DNA from: DASRRB01 sp036732755
GTDB taxonomy: Bacteria > Planctomycetota > B15-G4 > SIAN01
NCBI GenBank assembly: GCA_036732755.1
Contig: DAINBU010000066.1
Coordinates: 1-27,043, forward strand
Direction: 5' to 3'
Length of the DNA stretch: 27,043 bases
The notes beneath the pieces are model-generated. The model made no database searches, was not told the origin of the DNA, and saw only the letters and a program-made list of their open reading frames with translations. The first letter of the stretch is position 1; each line of letters starts with the position of its first letter. The position numbers were made by a program, and so were the translations under genes. Shown here one piece after another: positions 1-8,214 of this stretch.

Positions 1-105
1 AAGGGCGCGGTCGAGTGTTTTGGCGTCGTGCTGCTGGTGGTCGCGCACGCGGCGCGCCTGCTCGCCGGCGGCGTGGCCGACTGCCAGAAGGAGATCGGGC
101 GATGA
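1..105 (+). CDS. C-terminal end of an unidentified protein (5' truncated)
   Basis: The frame starting at base 1 is open and ends in a TGA at 103-105. That stop overlaps the asd start codon at 102 as ATGA. The 34 residues visible include a hydrophobic stretch (GVVLLVVAHAARLLAGG) followed by a short polar tail ending in CQKEIGR. This could be the last membrane helix of an integral membrane protein, but too little is present to name a family. The ATGA junction is the coupling style seen throughout the window, which supports this being a real upstream gene cotranscribed with asd. It could still be a chance open frame in GC-rich DNA. Confidence 0.5.
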   Translation, partial: KGAVECFGVVLLVVAHAARLLAGGVADCQKEIGR

Positions 106-1220
106 GCCTGCGGGTGGCGATCGTCGGAGCGACCGGCGCGGTGGGGGAGGAGCTGCTGCGCGTGATGGAGCAGCGCCGCTTCCCCGTCAGCGAGCTGCTG
201 CCGATGGCGTCGGAGCGCAGCGCCGGCCGCTTCGTCGAGTTCCGCGGCCGCCGCGTCGCCGTCGTGCCGCTCGACGTCGAGCTGCTGAAGACCTGCGACG
301 TCGCATTCCTCTCCGCCGGCGCGAGCGTGTCGCGCCGGCTCGTCCCGCAGCTGCGCGGCGCGCGCGTGCGCGTCTACGACAACACGAGCGCCTACCGGCT
401 CGACCCCGAGGTGCCGCTCGTCGTGCCCGAGGTGAACGCGCGCGAGCTGACCGACCGTCACCACGTCGCCTCGGTCGGCAACTGCACCGGGATCCTGCTC
501 GTGCTCGCGCTCGCGCCGCTCGAGCGCGCCTTCGGGCTCGCGCGCGTCGTCGTCTCGACCTACCAGGCGGTCTCCGGCGCGGGCCGGCGCGCGCTCGAGC
601 GGCTGAAAGACGAATTGCGCCGCGAGCTCGACGGCGCGCCGGGCGACGCGACCGCCCAGGCCGCCGACTCGGCGGCCGCCCTGTCGGCCACGCAGTCGGG
701 CACGCCGTCGGCGGCTGCGGCGCCGACGGCTGGCGCGCCGGAGCCCTTCGCCTTCAACTGCATCCCCGCCATCGGCGACATCGACGCGGGCGACGACGTC
801 GCCGCGCGCTCGACGGGCGAGGAGAAGAAGGTCGCGGCCGAGGTGCGCCGCGTCCTCGCGCGCCCCGACCTGCCGATCGTCGCGACCTGCGTGCGCGTGC
901 CGGTGCTGCGCGCCCACTCCGAATCGGTGTACGTCGAGCTCAAGGACACTGGCGCGACGCTCGCCGCGGTCCGCGCCGCGCTCGCCGCCGCGCCCGGCGT
1001 CGAGCTCAAGGACGAGCTCGCGCGCGGCGTGATGCCGACGCCGCGCCAGGCCGCGGGCAGCGACGGCATCCACGTCGGGCGGCTGCGGCCGGGCGATCAG
1101 CCCGGTTCGTTCGCGTTCTTCCTCGCCGGCGATCAGCTTCGCAAAGGTGCGGCGCTCACCGCCGTGCAGCTCGCCGAACTGCAGCTCCCCGCGATCCGCG
1201 CGGCCTCCGGCGTTCCTTGA
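102..1220 (+). CDS. asd: Aspartate-semialdehyde dehydrogenase
   Basis: Catalyses the NADPH-dependent reductive dephosphorylation of L-aspartyl-4-phosphate to aspartate semialdehyde, the branch point to lysine, diaminopimelate, threonine and methionine. The cytosolic 372-residue protein opens with a Rossmann motif (VGATGAVGEE), carries the catalytic Cys128 in SVGNCTGI, then STYQAVSGAG, and has the presumed acid/base His272 in RVPVLRAHSE. The start at 102 was chosen over an in-frame upstream ATG at 15 because AAGGAG lies at 88-93 and the Rossmann strand begins immediately. Two oddities are visible. The active-site motif reads GNCTGI where many homologues have PNCSTI or similar. There is also an Ala/Ser/Thr-rich low-complexity insertion at about residues 180-216, before FAFNCIPAIG. 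The family assignment is secure. Confidence 0.95.
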   Translation: MSLRVAIVGATGAVGEELLRVMEQRRFPVSELLPMASERSAGRFVEFRGRRVAVVPLDVELLKTCDVAFLSAGASVSRRLVPQLRGARVRVYDNTSAYRLDPEVPLVVPEVNARELTDRHHVASVGNCTGILLVLALAPLERAFGLARVVVSTYQAVSGAGRRALERLKDELRRELDGAPGDATAQAADSAAALSATQSGTPSAAAAPTAGAPEPFAFNCIPAIGDIDAGDDVAARSTGEEKKVAAEVRRVLARPDLPIVATCVRVPVLRAHSESVYVELKDTGATLAAVRAALAAAPGVELKDELARGVMPTPRQAAGSDGIHVGRLRPGDQPGSFAFFLAGDQLRKGAALTAVQLAELQLPAIRAASGVP

Positions 1221-1286
1221 CACGCCCGGGGGAGGGCCCCTTAATGGCGCCCCCTCCGTCCGTCCCGAGCCCCCTCCAGGACCGCC

Positions 1287-1850
1287 ATGGCCACGATCTC
1301 GAGCAACGACTTCAAGAACGGCATCACGATCGTCTACGACGGTCAGCTGTGGGACATCATCGAGTTCCAGTTCGTGAAGCCCGGCAAGGGGACGGCGTTC
1401 GTCCGCTCGAAACTGAAGAACGTCCGGACCGGGCAGGTCCTCGAGCCGACCTTCGACTCCAAGGAGAAGGTCGAGCAGGCGATCATCGAGAAGGCGGAGT
1501 GGGAGTACCTCTTTCGCGAGGGCGAGAACTTCGTCTTCATGGACACGACCAGCTTCGAGCAGCACCACATCCACAAGAAGCTGGTCGAGCACATGCAGAG
1601 CTTCCTCAAGGAGAACACGAAGTGCTCCGTGAAGCTCTACGAGGGCGAGGTGGTCGGCATCCTGCTGCCCGACTTCATGGAGTTCGACGTCGTCGAGGCC
1701 GAGGCGCACATCCGCGGCCAGCAGGCCGCCGGCGGCGGCAAGCCGGCCAAGATCGAGACCGGCGCGATCGTCTACGTGCCCTCGTTCGTCGAGTCCGGCA
1801 CGCGCATCCGCGTCGACACGCGGACCGGTACCTACGTCTCCCGCGTCTGA
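1287..1850 (+). CDS. efp: Translation elongation factor P
   Basis: EF-P binds between the ribosomal P and E sites and relieves stalling at polyproline stretches. The 187-residue length matches the family, and the three-barrel architecture is recognisable from the N-terminal KOW-like domain to the C-terminal ending TRTGTYVSRV. The loop tip reads KPGKGTAF with Lys34 at the usual modification site, so this is the lysine type rather than the arginine (EarP) type. No EpmA or EpmB modification gene is present in the window. AGGA at 1278-1281 precedes the ATG by a normal distance. Lying between asd and accB-accC is consistent with a housekeeping operon. A polyproline-rotating factor suits a proteome with proline-rich linkers, such as that of the exosortase protein here. 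Confidence 0.97.
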   Translation: MATISSNDFKNGITIVYDGQLWDIIEFQFVKPGKGTAFVRSKLKNVRTGQVLEPTFDSKEKVEQAIIEKAEWEYLFREGENFVFMDTTSFEQHHIHKKLVEHMQSFLKENTKCSVKLYEGEVVGILLPDFMEFDVVEAEAHIRGQQAAGGGKPAKIETGAIVYVPSFVESGTRIRVDTRTGTYVSRV

Positions 1851-1887
1851 ACCGGGGCCGCGAGGCACATTCACGGAGGGGTGGGGA

Positions 1888-2388
1888 ATGGCAGCGAGGA
1901 AGCGCGCGGGCGAACGCCCGGCGAAGGCGGGCGCGGCGCCGCAGCCCTCCGACGAGGAGGTCGCGCGGCTGGAACGCCTGCTCGAGCTGATGCACGAGCA
2001 CGGCCTGACCGAGCTCGAGATCGGGCTCGACGGCCGCTCGGTGCGCATGAGCAAGGCGGGACCAGCGACCTACGCCGTCGGCGCGCCGCTCGCCGCACCC
2101 GCCGGGAACCCGGCCGCCGCGCCCGCCGCCCCCGCGAAGGCGAAGGCCGCCGGCGATCCATTCCTCTCGCCGATGGTCGGGACCTTCTACCGGGCCGCCT
2201 CGCCCGAGGCGAAGGCGTTCGTGATGGAGGGCGACCTGGTCAAGGCCGACTCGACGCTCTGCATCATCGAAGCGATGAAGGTGATGAACGAGATCAAGGC
2301 CGAGAAGCCCGGCAAGGTGCTGCAGATCCTGGTCGAGAACGGCGAAGCGGTCGAGTACGGCCAGCCCCTGTTCCTGATCCAGCGCTGA
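1888..2388 (+). CDS. accB: Acetyl-CoA carboxylase biotin carboxyl carrier protein (BCCP)
   Basis: Carries the biotin that shuttles CO2 from biotin carboxylase to the carboxyltransferase in the first committed step of fatty-acid synthesis. The 166-residue protein has the expected three parts: an N-terminal helical region (about 20-58, including LERLLELMHEHGLTELEI), an Ala/Pro linker (about 62-88), and a C-terminal biotinyl domain (about 89-166). The biotinyl domain carries the canonical EAMKVMNEI motif with the biotin-accepting Lys131, and PMVGTFYRAASPEA precedes it. A strong GGAGGG at 1875-1880 lies 7 bases before the ATG. accC follows after a 10-base gap, the normal accBC pair. Confidence 0.97.
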   Translation: MAARKRAGERPAKAGAAPQPSDEEVARLERLLELMHEHGLTELEIGLDGRSVRMSKAGPATYAVGAPLAAPAGNPAAAPAAPAKAKAAGDPFLSPMVGTFYRAASPEAKAFVMEGDLVKADSTLCIIEAMKVMNEIKAEKPGKVLQILVENGEAVEYGQPLFLIQR

Positions 2389-2398
2389 GCCGCGCCGC

Positions 2399-3754
2399 AT
2401 GTTCCGACGCATCCTGATCGCCAACCGGGGCGAGATCGCGCTGCGCGTCATGCGGGCGTGCCACCAGCTCGGGGTGGAGGTGGTCGCGGTCTACTCCGAG
2501 GCGGACAAGGGCGCGCGCTACCTGCGCCTCGCCCACGACACCATCTGCATCGGCCCGCCGCGCTCGGCGCAGAGCTATCTCGACATTGCGCGCATCGTGA
2601 GCGCCGCCGAGGTCGCCGACGTCGACGCGATCCATCCCGGCTACGGCTTCCTCTCGGAGAACTCGCACTTCGCCGAGGTCTGCCGCAGCTGCAACATCAC
2701 CTTCATCGGCCCGTCGCCCGAGGCGATCGACCTGATGGGCGACAAGTCGAAGGCGAAGGCGGTCGCGAAGAAGGCCGGCGTCCCGACCATCCCCGGCAGC
2801 GAAGGCCCGGTGACCAGCGACAAGGAGGCGCTCGAGGTCGCGCGCCAGTTCGGCTACCCCGTGATGATCAAGGCGGTCGCGGGCGGCGGCGGCCGCGGCA
2901 TGCGCATGGCCCACAACGACGTCGCGCTGGTCAACGGCTACTTCGCGGCGCGCAACGAGGCGGAGGCGGCCTTCGGCGACAGCGGCGTCTACCTCGAGAA
3001 GATGATCGAGAAGGCGCGCCACATCGAGGTGCAGTTCATCGCCGACGGCCACGGCCAGGTGTTCAGCCTCGGCGAGCGCGACTGCACCACGCAGCGCCGC
3101 CACCAGAAGCTGATCGAGGAGGCGCCCTCGCCCGTCGTCACGCCCGAGCTGCGCGAGCAGCTCGGCACGGCCGCGCGCGCGCTGTGCCGCCAGGCGAACT
3201 ACGTGAACGCCGGCACCGTCGAGTTCCTGCTCGACATGAGCGGCCGCTTCTACTTCATGGAGGTGAACGCGCGCATCCAGGTCGAGCACCCGGTCACGGA
3301 AGAGGTCACCGGGCTCGACCTGGTGGAGGCGCAGATCCGCGTCGCGGCAGGCGAGCGGCTGCCGTGGCGGCAGGAGGAGATCCGGATCGACGGCCACGCG
3401 ATCGAATGCCGGATCAACGCCGAGGACCCCGACAGCGGCTTCAAGCCCTCGCCGGGTCTGATCACGACCTGGATCCCGCCGGGAGGGCGCAACGTCCGCC
3501 TCGATACCCATGCGCACGCGGGCTACCGCATCCCGTCTTTTTACGATTCGATGATCGGGAAACTGATCGTCCGCGGGCGGACGCGCGACGAGGCGATCGC
3601 TACGCTGCAGCGCGCGCTGGACGAGTTCGTGGTCGAAGGCGTCAAGACCACGATCCCGCTGCATCGGGAGATCCTGCGCAGCGAGGCGTTCCGTCTGGCG
3701 AAGATGGACACCAAGTACGTCGAGACGCACCTGCTCGGCGACGGCCCGAGGTGA
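2399..3754 (+). CDS. accC: Acetyl-CoA carboxylase biotin carboxylase subunit
   Basis: ATP-grasp enzyme that carboxylates biotin on BCCP using bicarbonate and ATP. At 451 residues it is about the length of the E. coli protein (449). Domains in order: N-terminal preATP-grasp domain (MFRRILIANRGEIALRV, 1-17, and HPGYGFLSEN, 79-88), the ATP-grasp core with glycine-rich loop GGGGRGMR (162-169) and Lys116 and Lys158, His209 in ARHIEVQ, and the catalytic segment FMEVNARIQVEHPVTEE with Glu288, Asn290, Arg292 and Glu296. The C-terminal biotin carboxylase domain follows, including GHAIECRINAEDP. No Shine-Dalgarno is obvious in the short gap after accB, so translation probably relies on coupling. All key residues are present. 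Confidence 0.97.
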   Translation: MFRRILIANRGEIALRVMRACHQLGVEVVAVYSEADKGARYLRLAHDTICIGPPRSAQSYLDIARIVSAAEVADVDAIHPGYGFLSENSHFAEVCRSCNITFIGPSPEAIDLMGDKSKAKAVAKKAGVPTIPGSEGPVTSDKEALEVARQFGYPVMIKAVAGGGGRGMRMAHNDVALVNGYFAARNEAEAAFGDSGVYLEKMIEKARHIEVQFIADGHGQVFSLGERDCTTQRRHQKLIEEAPSPVVTPELREQLGTAARALCRQANYVNAGTVEFLLDMSGRFYFMEVNARIQVEHPVTEEVTGLDLVEAQIRVAAGERLPWRQEEIRIDGHAIECRINAEDPDSGFKPSPGLITTWIPPGGRNVRLDTHAHAGYRIPSFYDSMIGKLIVRGRTRDEAIATLQRALDEFVVEGVKTTIPLHREILRSEAFRLAKMDTKYVETHLLGDGPR

Positions 3755-3768
3755 GCGTTTCGATGGGC

Positions 3769-3897
3769 CGGGGCGGCGTCCCGCGACGTGCACCCCGGGA
3801 CGGCGTCCCGCGACGCGCAGGATGAAAGGCCGCCGGGAGCCCCGGCCGATACCCGTCGGGACGTTCGCACCGGCGCGGTCGTCGGAACGGCGGGACG
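3769..3897. promoter_or_regulatory. Cluster of CGGGACG heptamers with two dyads in the accC to EPS-block spacer
   Basis: Read directly from the sequence, the heptamer CGGGACG or its reverse complement occurs at 3777-3783 (minus), 3796-3802 (plus), 3804-3810 (minus), 3857-3863 (plus) and 3891-3897 (plus). The second and third form a perfect 7-bp dyad around one base, CGGGACGGCGTCCCG, at 3796-3810. A near-identical copy, CGGGGCGGCGTCCCG, lies 27 bases upstream at 3769-3783 with one arm mismatch. The dyads end 107 bases or more before the next start codon at 3917. Placement in the longest spacer of the window, between housekeeping genes and the polysaccharide block, suggests an operator or activator-binding region. 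No clear promoter box could be recognised in such GC-rich DNA. The regulatory role is inference. Confidence 0.4.
3774..3815 (+). repeat. 15-bp direct repeat, two copies
   Basis: The sequence CGGCGTCCCGCGACG occurs at 3774-3788 and again at 3801-3815, a 27-base period. It overlaps the dyads described for this spacer and extends their right arm by the shared tail CGACG. The two copies may have arisen by a local duplication of a single binding site. Confidence 0.8.
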
Positions 3898-3916
3898 ACA
3901 ACTACGGGGAGAGCGC

Positions 3917-4932
3917 ATGCGTTCGGTCGTGACGGCCGCAGCTTGCGTGCTGCTCGGCGCCGCCGGGGCGCGCGCGTTCCAGGACGCGCCGGCGCCGGCC
4001 GCGCCCGGGAAGCCGGCAGCTCCTCCGCAGGAGGCGCCGCGCTCGCCAGCGGCGTCTCCGCAGGAGGCGCCGCGCTCAAAGGACCTCGAGGAGCTCCTCA
4101 AGCGACTCGCCTCCGAGCGCTCCGGTCGCGTCCCTTCCACCGACCGTCCGGCGACGGGCGCCCGCGCCGCCGCCGCTGCCGAGCGCGCGCCCGCGGACCG
4201 CGTCATCCGCGCGACGCGCATGTCGGACGTCGTGCAGGTCGTCCACGCCGGCCTGCAGCGCGACCTCTCCTACTGGGACAAGCACGCCGAGATGGCCCCC
4301 GGCGACGAGCTGCGCCAAGGACCCAAGGCGGTGACGCTGGTCGACTACTCCGACGGCGCGAGCTTCAAGATCGAGGGCCCCGCGCTGCTGCGCTTCACGA
4401 GCGACGGCCTCGCCAACCCGCGCCAGGTCGAATTCGAGAGGCTGTCGCGCTCCGCCTACCTCTTCCTCGGGCGCGGCGACGTCGACACGGTGCTCGCGCT
4501 CCCGGGCGGCAACGAGCTCGCCGGCCGCAACGCGCGCATCACGCTGCACGACTTCGACCTGCGCGCGCTGGAGATCCGCAACAGCGGTCCCGACCCGGTC
4601 GTGCTGCGCAGCCCCTACCTCGGGGCGACGCTGCTCACGCTCGAGCCGGGCCACCGCGTGATGCTGCCGGTGCTCGCCGAGCCGGCCGCGTTCGTGCCGA
4701 ACCTCACGCACGACGCGGCGACCGGCGACGACGCGCGCGGCCGCCTCGTCGTCGTGGCGCAACCGGAGATCGGGCTGCGCGTCGATGGCGACGCGATCGA
4801 GGTGCACGGCGACGGCCCGGTGTCGGCGATCGCGCGCGCCTGCGGGGCGCGCGTCGTGCTGCGGCCGGGAGAGATGCTGAGGCTCGCGCGCGCGCCGCTC
4901 GGCGATCCGCGCCGGAAGGAGTGGGACGAGTA

Positions 4933-4933
<1 letters not shown>
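3917..4933 (+). CDS. Secreted FecR-like protein of unknown function
   Basis: A 338-residue protein with a clear signal peptide: Met-Arg, a hydrophobic core (VVTAAACVLLGAAG) and an ARA-FQ cleavage site near residue 20. A Pro/Ala linker follows, containing an 11-residue tandem repeat built around PQEAPRS. The middle (about residues 98-160) resembles a FecR-type beta domain: DVVQVVHAGL, then GDELRQGPKAVTLVDYSDGASFKIEGPALLRF. FecR-like domains bind or sense periplasmic ligands, but this match is by eye and moderate. The start was chosen at 3917 because GGGGAGA precedes it and the signal peptide begins there. An in-frame ATG at 3788 would bury the signal peptide. Its stop TAA overlaps the next start (TAATG), so it is tightly coupled to UDP-glucuronate decarboxylase. 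A role in the envelope or polysaccharide assembly is inferred from position only. Confidence 0.8.
4024..4077 (+). repeat. 21-bp direct repeat encoding part of an 11-residue tandem repeat
   Basis: An identical 21-bp block occurs at 4024-4044 and 4057-4077, with a 33-bp period. It is in frame and encodes PQEAPRS twice in the linker just after the signal peptide of the FecR-like protein. A 33-bp period preserves the reading frame, so copy number could change without breaking the gene. Confidence 0.85.
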
Positions 4934-5892
<959 letters not shown>

Positions 5893-5914
5893 CCGGGCGC
5901 GACCGCCGCCGGCC

Positions 5915-7231
5915 ATGACGCACCGGGAACTGCTGGAACGGATCGAGCGCAAGGACGCGCGCATCGCCGTCCTCGGGCTCGGCTACGTCGGGCTCCCGCT
6001 CGCGCTCGCCTTCGCCGAGGAGGGGTTCGAGGTGGTCGGCCTCGACGTCGACGAGAAGAAGATCGACGCGCTGCAGAAGGGCAGGAGTCACGTCGACGAC
6101 GTGAAGCCCGAGGCGCTGCGCGCGCAGCTCGACCGCCGGAAGTTCCGCGCGTCGACCGACTTCGGCGAGCTCGCGCGCGCGCACGCCGTGGTCGTCTGCG
6201 TCCCGACGCCGCTCAACAAGAGCGGCGATCCCGACATCAGCTTCATCGTGAGCGCGACGCTCGAGATCGAGAAGCGGCTGCAGCCGGGCCAGCTCGTCGT
6301 GCTCGAGAGCACCACCTACCCCGGCACGACGATGGAGGTGGTGCTGCCGCGGCTGTCCGGCGCGCAGGAGCAGAACCTCCAGGTCGGGAGGGACTTCTTC
6401 CTCGCCTTCTCGCCCGAGCGCATCGACCCCGGCTCGAAGGCCTTCACGGTCCGCAACACGCCGAAGGTCGTGGGCGGCGTGACCGAGAAGTGCGGCGCGG
6501 CGGCGTGCGCGCTCTACGGCAGCACGCTCGAGAAGATCGTCCCGGTGCGCGACGCCACCACCGCGGAGATGGTGAAAATCCTCGAGAACACCTTCCGCAT
6601 GGTGAACATCGGGCTGGTGAACGAGGTCGCGCTCCTGTGCGAGCGGCTCGGCATCGACGTGTGGGAGGTGATCGACGCCGCGGCGACCAAGCCGTTCGGC
6701 TTCATGCCCTTCTATCCCGGGCCCGGACTCGGCGGCCACTGCATCCCGGTCGACCCGTTCTACCTGTCGTGGAAGATGCGGACGCTGCACGCGAAGGCGC
6801 GCTTCATCGAGCTGGCCGGCGAGATCAACTCGGCGATGCCCGAGTTCATCGTGAACAAGGTGGCCGCCGGCCTGAACGAGACCGGCAAGGCGGTGCGCGG
6901 CGCCAGGGTGCTGATCCTCGGCTTCGCCTACAAGCGCGACGTCTCCGACGTGCGCGAGTCGCCGGCCTTCGACATCGCGACCAAACTGCACGAGCGCGGC
7001 GCCGAGGTCGCCTACCACGACCCGCACGCGCCCGAGGTCGAGGTGGGGTGGGGGAAGCTGCGCTCGGTGGCGCTCGGCGCGGAGATGCTGCGCAAGCTCG
7101 ACTGCGCCGTGATCGTCACCGACCACCGCGCCGTCGACCTCGACCTCGTGCTCGAGCACGCGCCGCTCGTGGTCGACTCGCGCAACGCGACCAAGGGGCG
7201 CGCCGCCAAGGCGCGCATCCTCCGACTGTGA
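5915..7231 (+). CDS. Nucleotide-sugar 6-dehydrogenase (UDP-GlcNAc or UDP-Glc type)
   Basis: Four-electron NAD-dependent oxidation of a UDP-hexose to the UDP-uronate. The 438-residue protein has an N-terminal Rossmann motif VLGLGYVGLPLA (Gly21, Gly23, Gly26), the segment VVCVPTPLNKSGDPDIS, then ESTTYPGTTMEVVLPRL. The catalytic cysteine is Cys276 in GPGLGGHCIPVDPFYLSWK. The C-terminal UDP-binding domain contains VLILGFAYKRDVSDVRESPA. The STTYPGTT and FYLSWK signatures are closest to the WbpA/TviB/WecC group acting on N-acetylhexosamines. Neighbours on both sides (UDP-glucuronate decarboxylase and 4-epimerase) nevertheless use UDP-glucuronate. The family is secure; the substrate is not. No strong Shine-Dalgarno is visible in the 22-base gap upstream. 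Confidence 0.93.
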   Translation: MTHRELLERIERKDARIAVLGLGYVGLPLALAFAEEGFEVVGLDVDEKKIDALQKGRSHVDDVKPEALRAQLDRRKFRASTDFGELARAHAVVVCVPTPLNKSGDPDISFIVSATLEIEKRLQPGQLVVLESTTYPGTTMEVVLPRLSGAQEQNLQVGRDFFLAFSPERIDPGSKAFTVRNTPKVVGGVTEKCGAAACALYGSTLEKIVPVRDATTAEMVKILENTFRMVNIGLVNEVALLCERLGIDVWEVIDAAATKPFGFMPFYPGPGLGGHCIPVDPFYLSWKMRTLHAKARFIELAGEINSAMPEFIVNKVAAGLNETGKAVRGARVLILGFAYKRDVSDVRESPAFDIATKLHERGAEVAYHDPHAPEVEVGWGKLRSVALGAEMLRKLDCAVIVTDHRAVDLDLVLEHAPLVVDSRNATKGRAAKARILRL

Positions 7232-7245
7232 GTGAGACGCGCGGC

Positions 7246-8214
7246 ATGAAACGCATCCTCGTCACCGGCGCCGCCGGCTTCATCGGGTCGACGCTCGTCG
7301 ACCGCCTGCTCGCGCGCGGCGACGCCGTGACCGGCCTCGACGACTTCGACCCCTTCTACGACCCGGCGATCAAGCGGCGGAACCTCGCCGGGGCGTCGGC
7401 GTCGCCGCGCTTCAAGCTGCTCGAGATCGACCTGCGCGACCGGGCCGCGATGCACGAGGCGCTCGCGGCGGAGCGGCCCGACGCGGTCGTGCACCTCGCC
7501 GCGCAGGCGGGCGTGCGCCCGTCGATCGTCAAGCCGCAGCTCTACGTCGACGTCAACGTCACCGGCACGCTGAACCTGCTCGACGCGATGACCGCCGCCG
7601 GGTGCCGGCGCCTCGTCTACGGCAGCACGTCGTCGGTCTACGGCGCCGGCAGCAAGCCGCCCTTCACCGAGCAGGACGTCGCCGACCGCCCGATCTCCCC
7701 CTACGCCGCGACCAAGCGCGCCGCCGAGCTGCTCTGCGCCACGTGGCACGCGCTGCACGGGATGCGCGTCACGGTGCTGCGCTTCTTCACGGTCTACGGG
7801 CCGCGCCAGCGCCCGGAGATGGCGATCCACAAGTTCGCGCGCCTGATGCTGGCCGGCCAGCCGATCCCGCGCTTCGGCGACGGCTCGTCGGTGCGCGATT
7901 ACACCTACGTCGACGACATCCTCGACGGCGTCGTGAAGGCGGTCGACCGCGACGACGGCTTCGACGTGTTCAACCTCGGCGAGTCGCAGATGCACTCGCT
8001 CGACCAGCTCGTCGCGCTGCTCGCGAAGGAGCTCGGCGTCACGCCGAAGATCGAGCAGCTGCCCGACCAGGCGGGCGACGTGCCGGCGACCTGCGCGGAC
8101 ATCACGAAGTCGCGCCGCGTGCTCGGCTACGACCCGCGCGTCGCGCTGCCGGAGGGGATCCGCCGCTTCGTGCAGTGGCTGCGCGCGGAGCCCTCGGCGG
8201 GCGCGCGGCGATGA
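7246..8214 (+). CDS. UDP-glucuronate 4-epimerase family protein
   Basis: Extended SDR predicted to interconvert UDP-glucuronate and UDP-galacturonate (CapI/LspL/GAE-like). The 322-residue protein shows GAAGFIGS (Gly8, Gly11, Gly14), then DDFDPFYDPAIKRRNL and HLAAQAGVRPSI. The active-site region is GSTSSVYG and SPYAATKRAAE (Tyr153, Lys157). FFTVYGPRQRPEMAIHKF and DGSSVRDYTYVDDI complete it. FDPFYDPAIKR and GPRQRPEMAI are hallmarks of the uronate epimerases as opposed to GalE. It follows the dehydrogenase after 14 bases and overlaps the next gene by ATGA at 8211-8214. Confidence 0.88.
   Translation: MKRILVTGAAGFIGSTLVDRLLARGDAVTGLDDFDPFYDPAIKRRNLAGASASPRFKLLEIDLRDRAAMHEALAAERPDAVVHLAAQAGVRPSIVKPQLYVDVNVTGTLNLLDAMTAAGCRRLVYGSTSSVYGAGSKPPFTEQDVADRPISPYAATKRAAELLCATWHALHGMRVTVLRFFTVYGPRQRPEMAIHKFARLMLAGQPIPRFGDGSSVRDYTYVDDILDGVVKAVDRDDGFDVFNLGESQMHSLDQLVALLAKELGVTPKIEQLPDQAGDVPATCADITKSRRVLGYDPRVALPEGIRRFVQWLRAEPSAGARR

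Noticed and set aside
1231..1257. Inverted repeat GGAGGG/CCCTCC between asd and efp as a terminator
   Set aside because: Only six base pairs with a 15-base loop and no T-run after it. In DNA this GC-rich such pairs are expected by chance.
2294..3901. Long minus-strand open frame of 535 codons opposite accC
   Set aside because: It is antisense to a fully conserved biotin carboxylase, has Arg/Asp/His-rich composition typical of shadow frames and shows no known domain.
3788..3916. In-frame ATG at 3788 as the start of the FecR-like protein
   Set aside because: It would put 43 polar residues ahead of a well-formed signal peptide and run through the dyad cluster; ATG 3917 has its own ribosome binding site.
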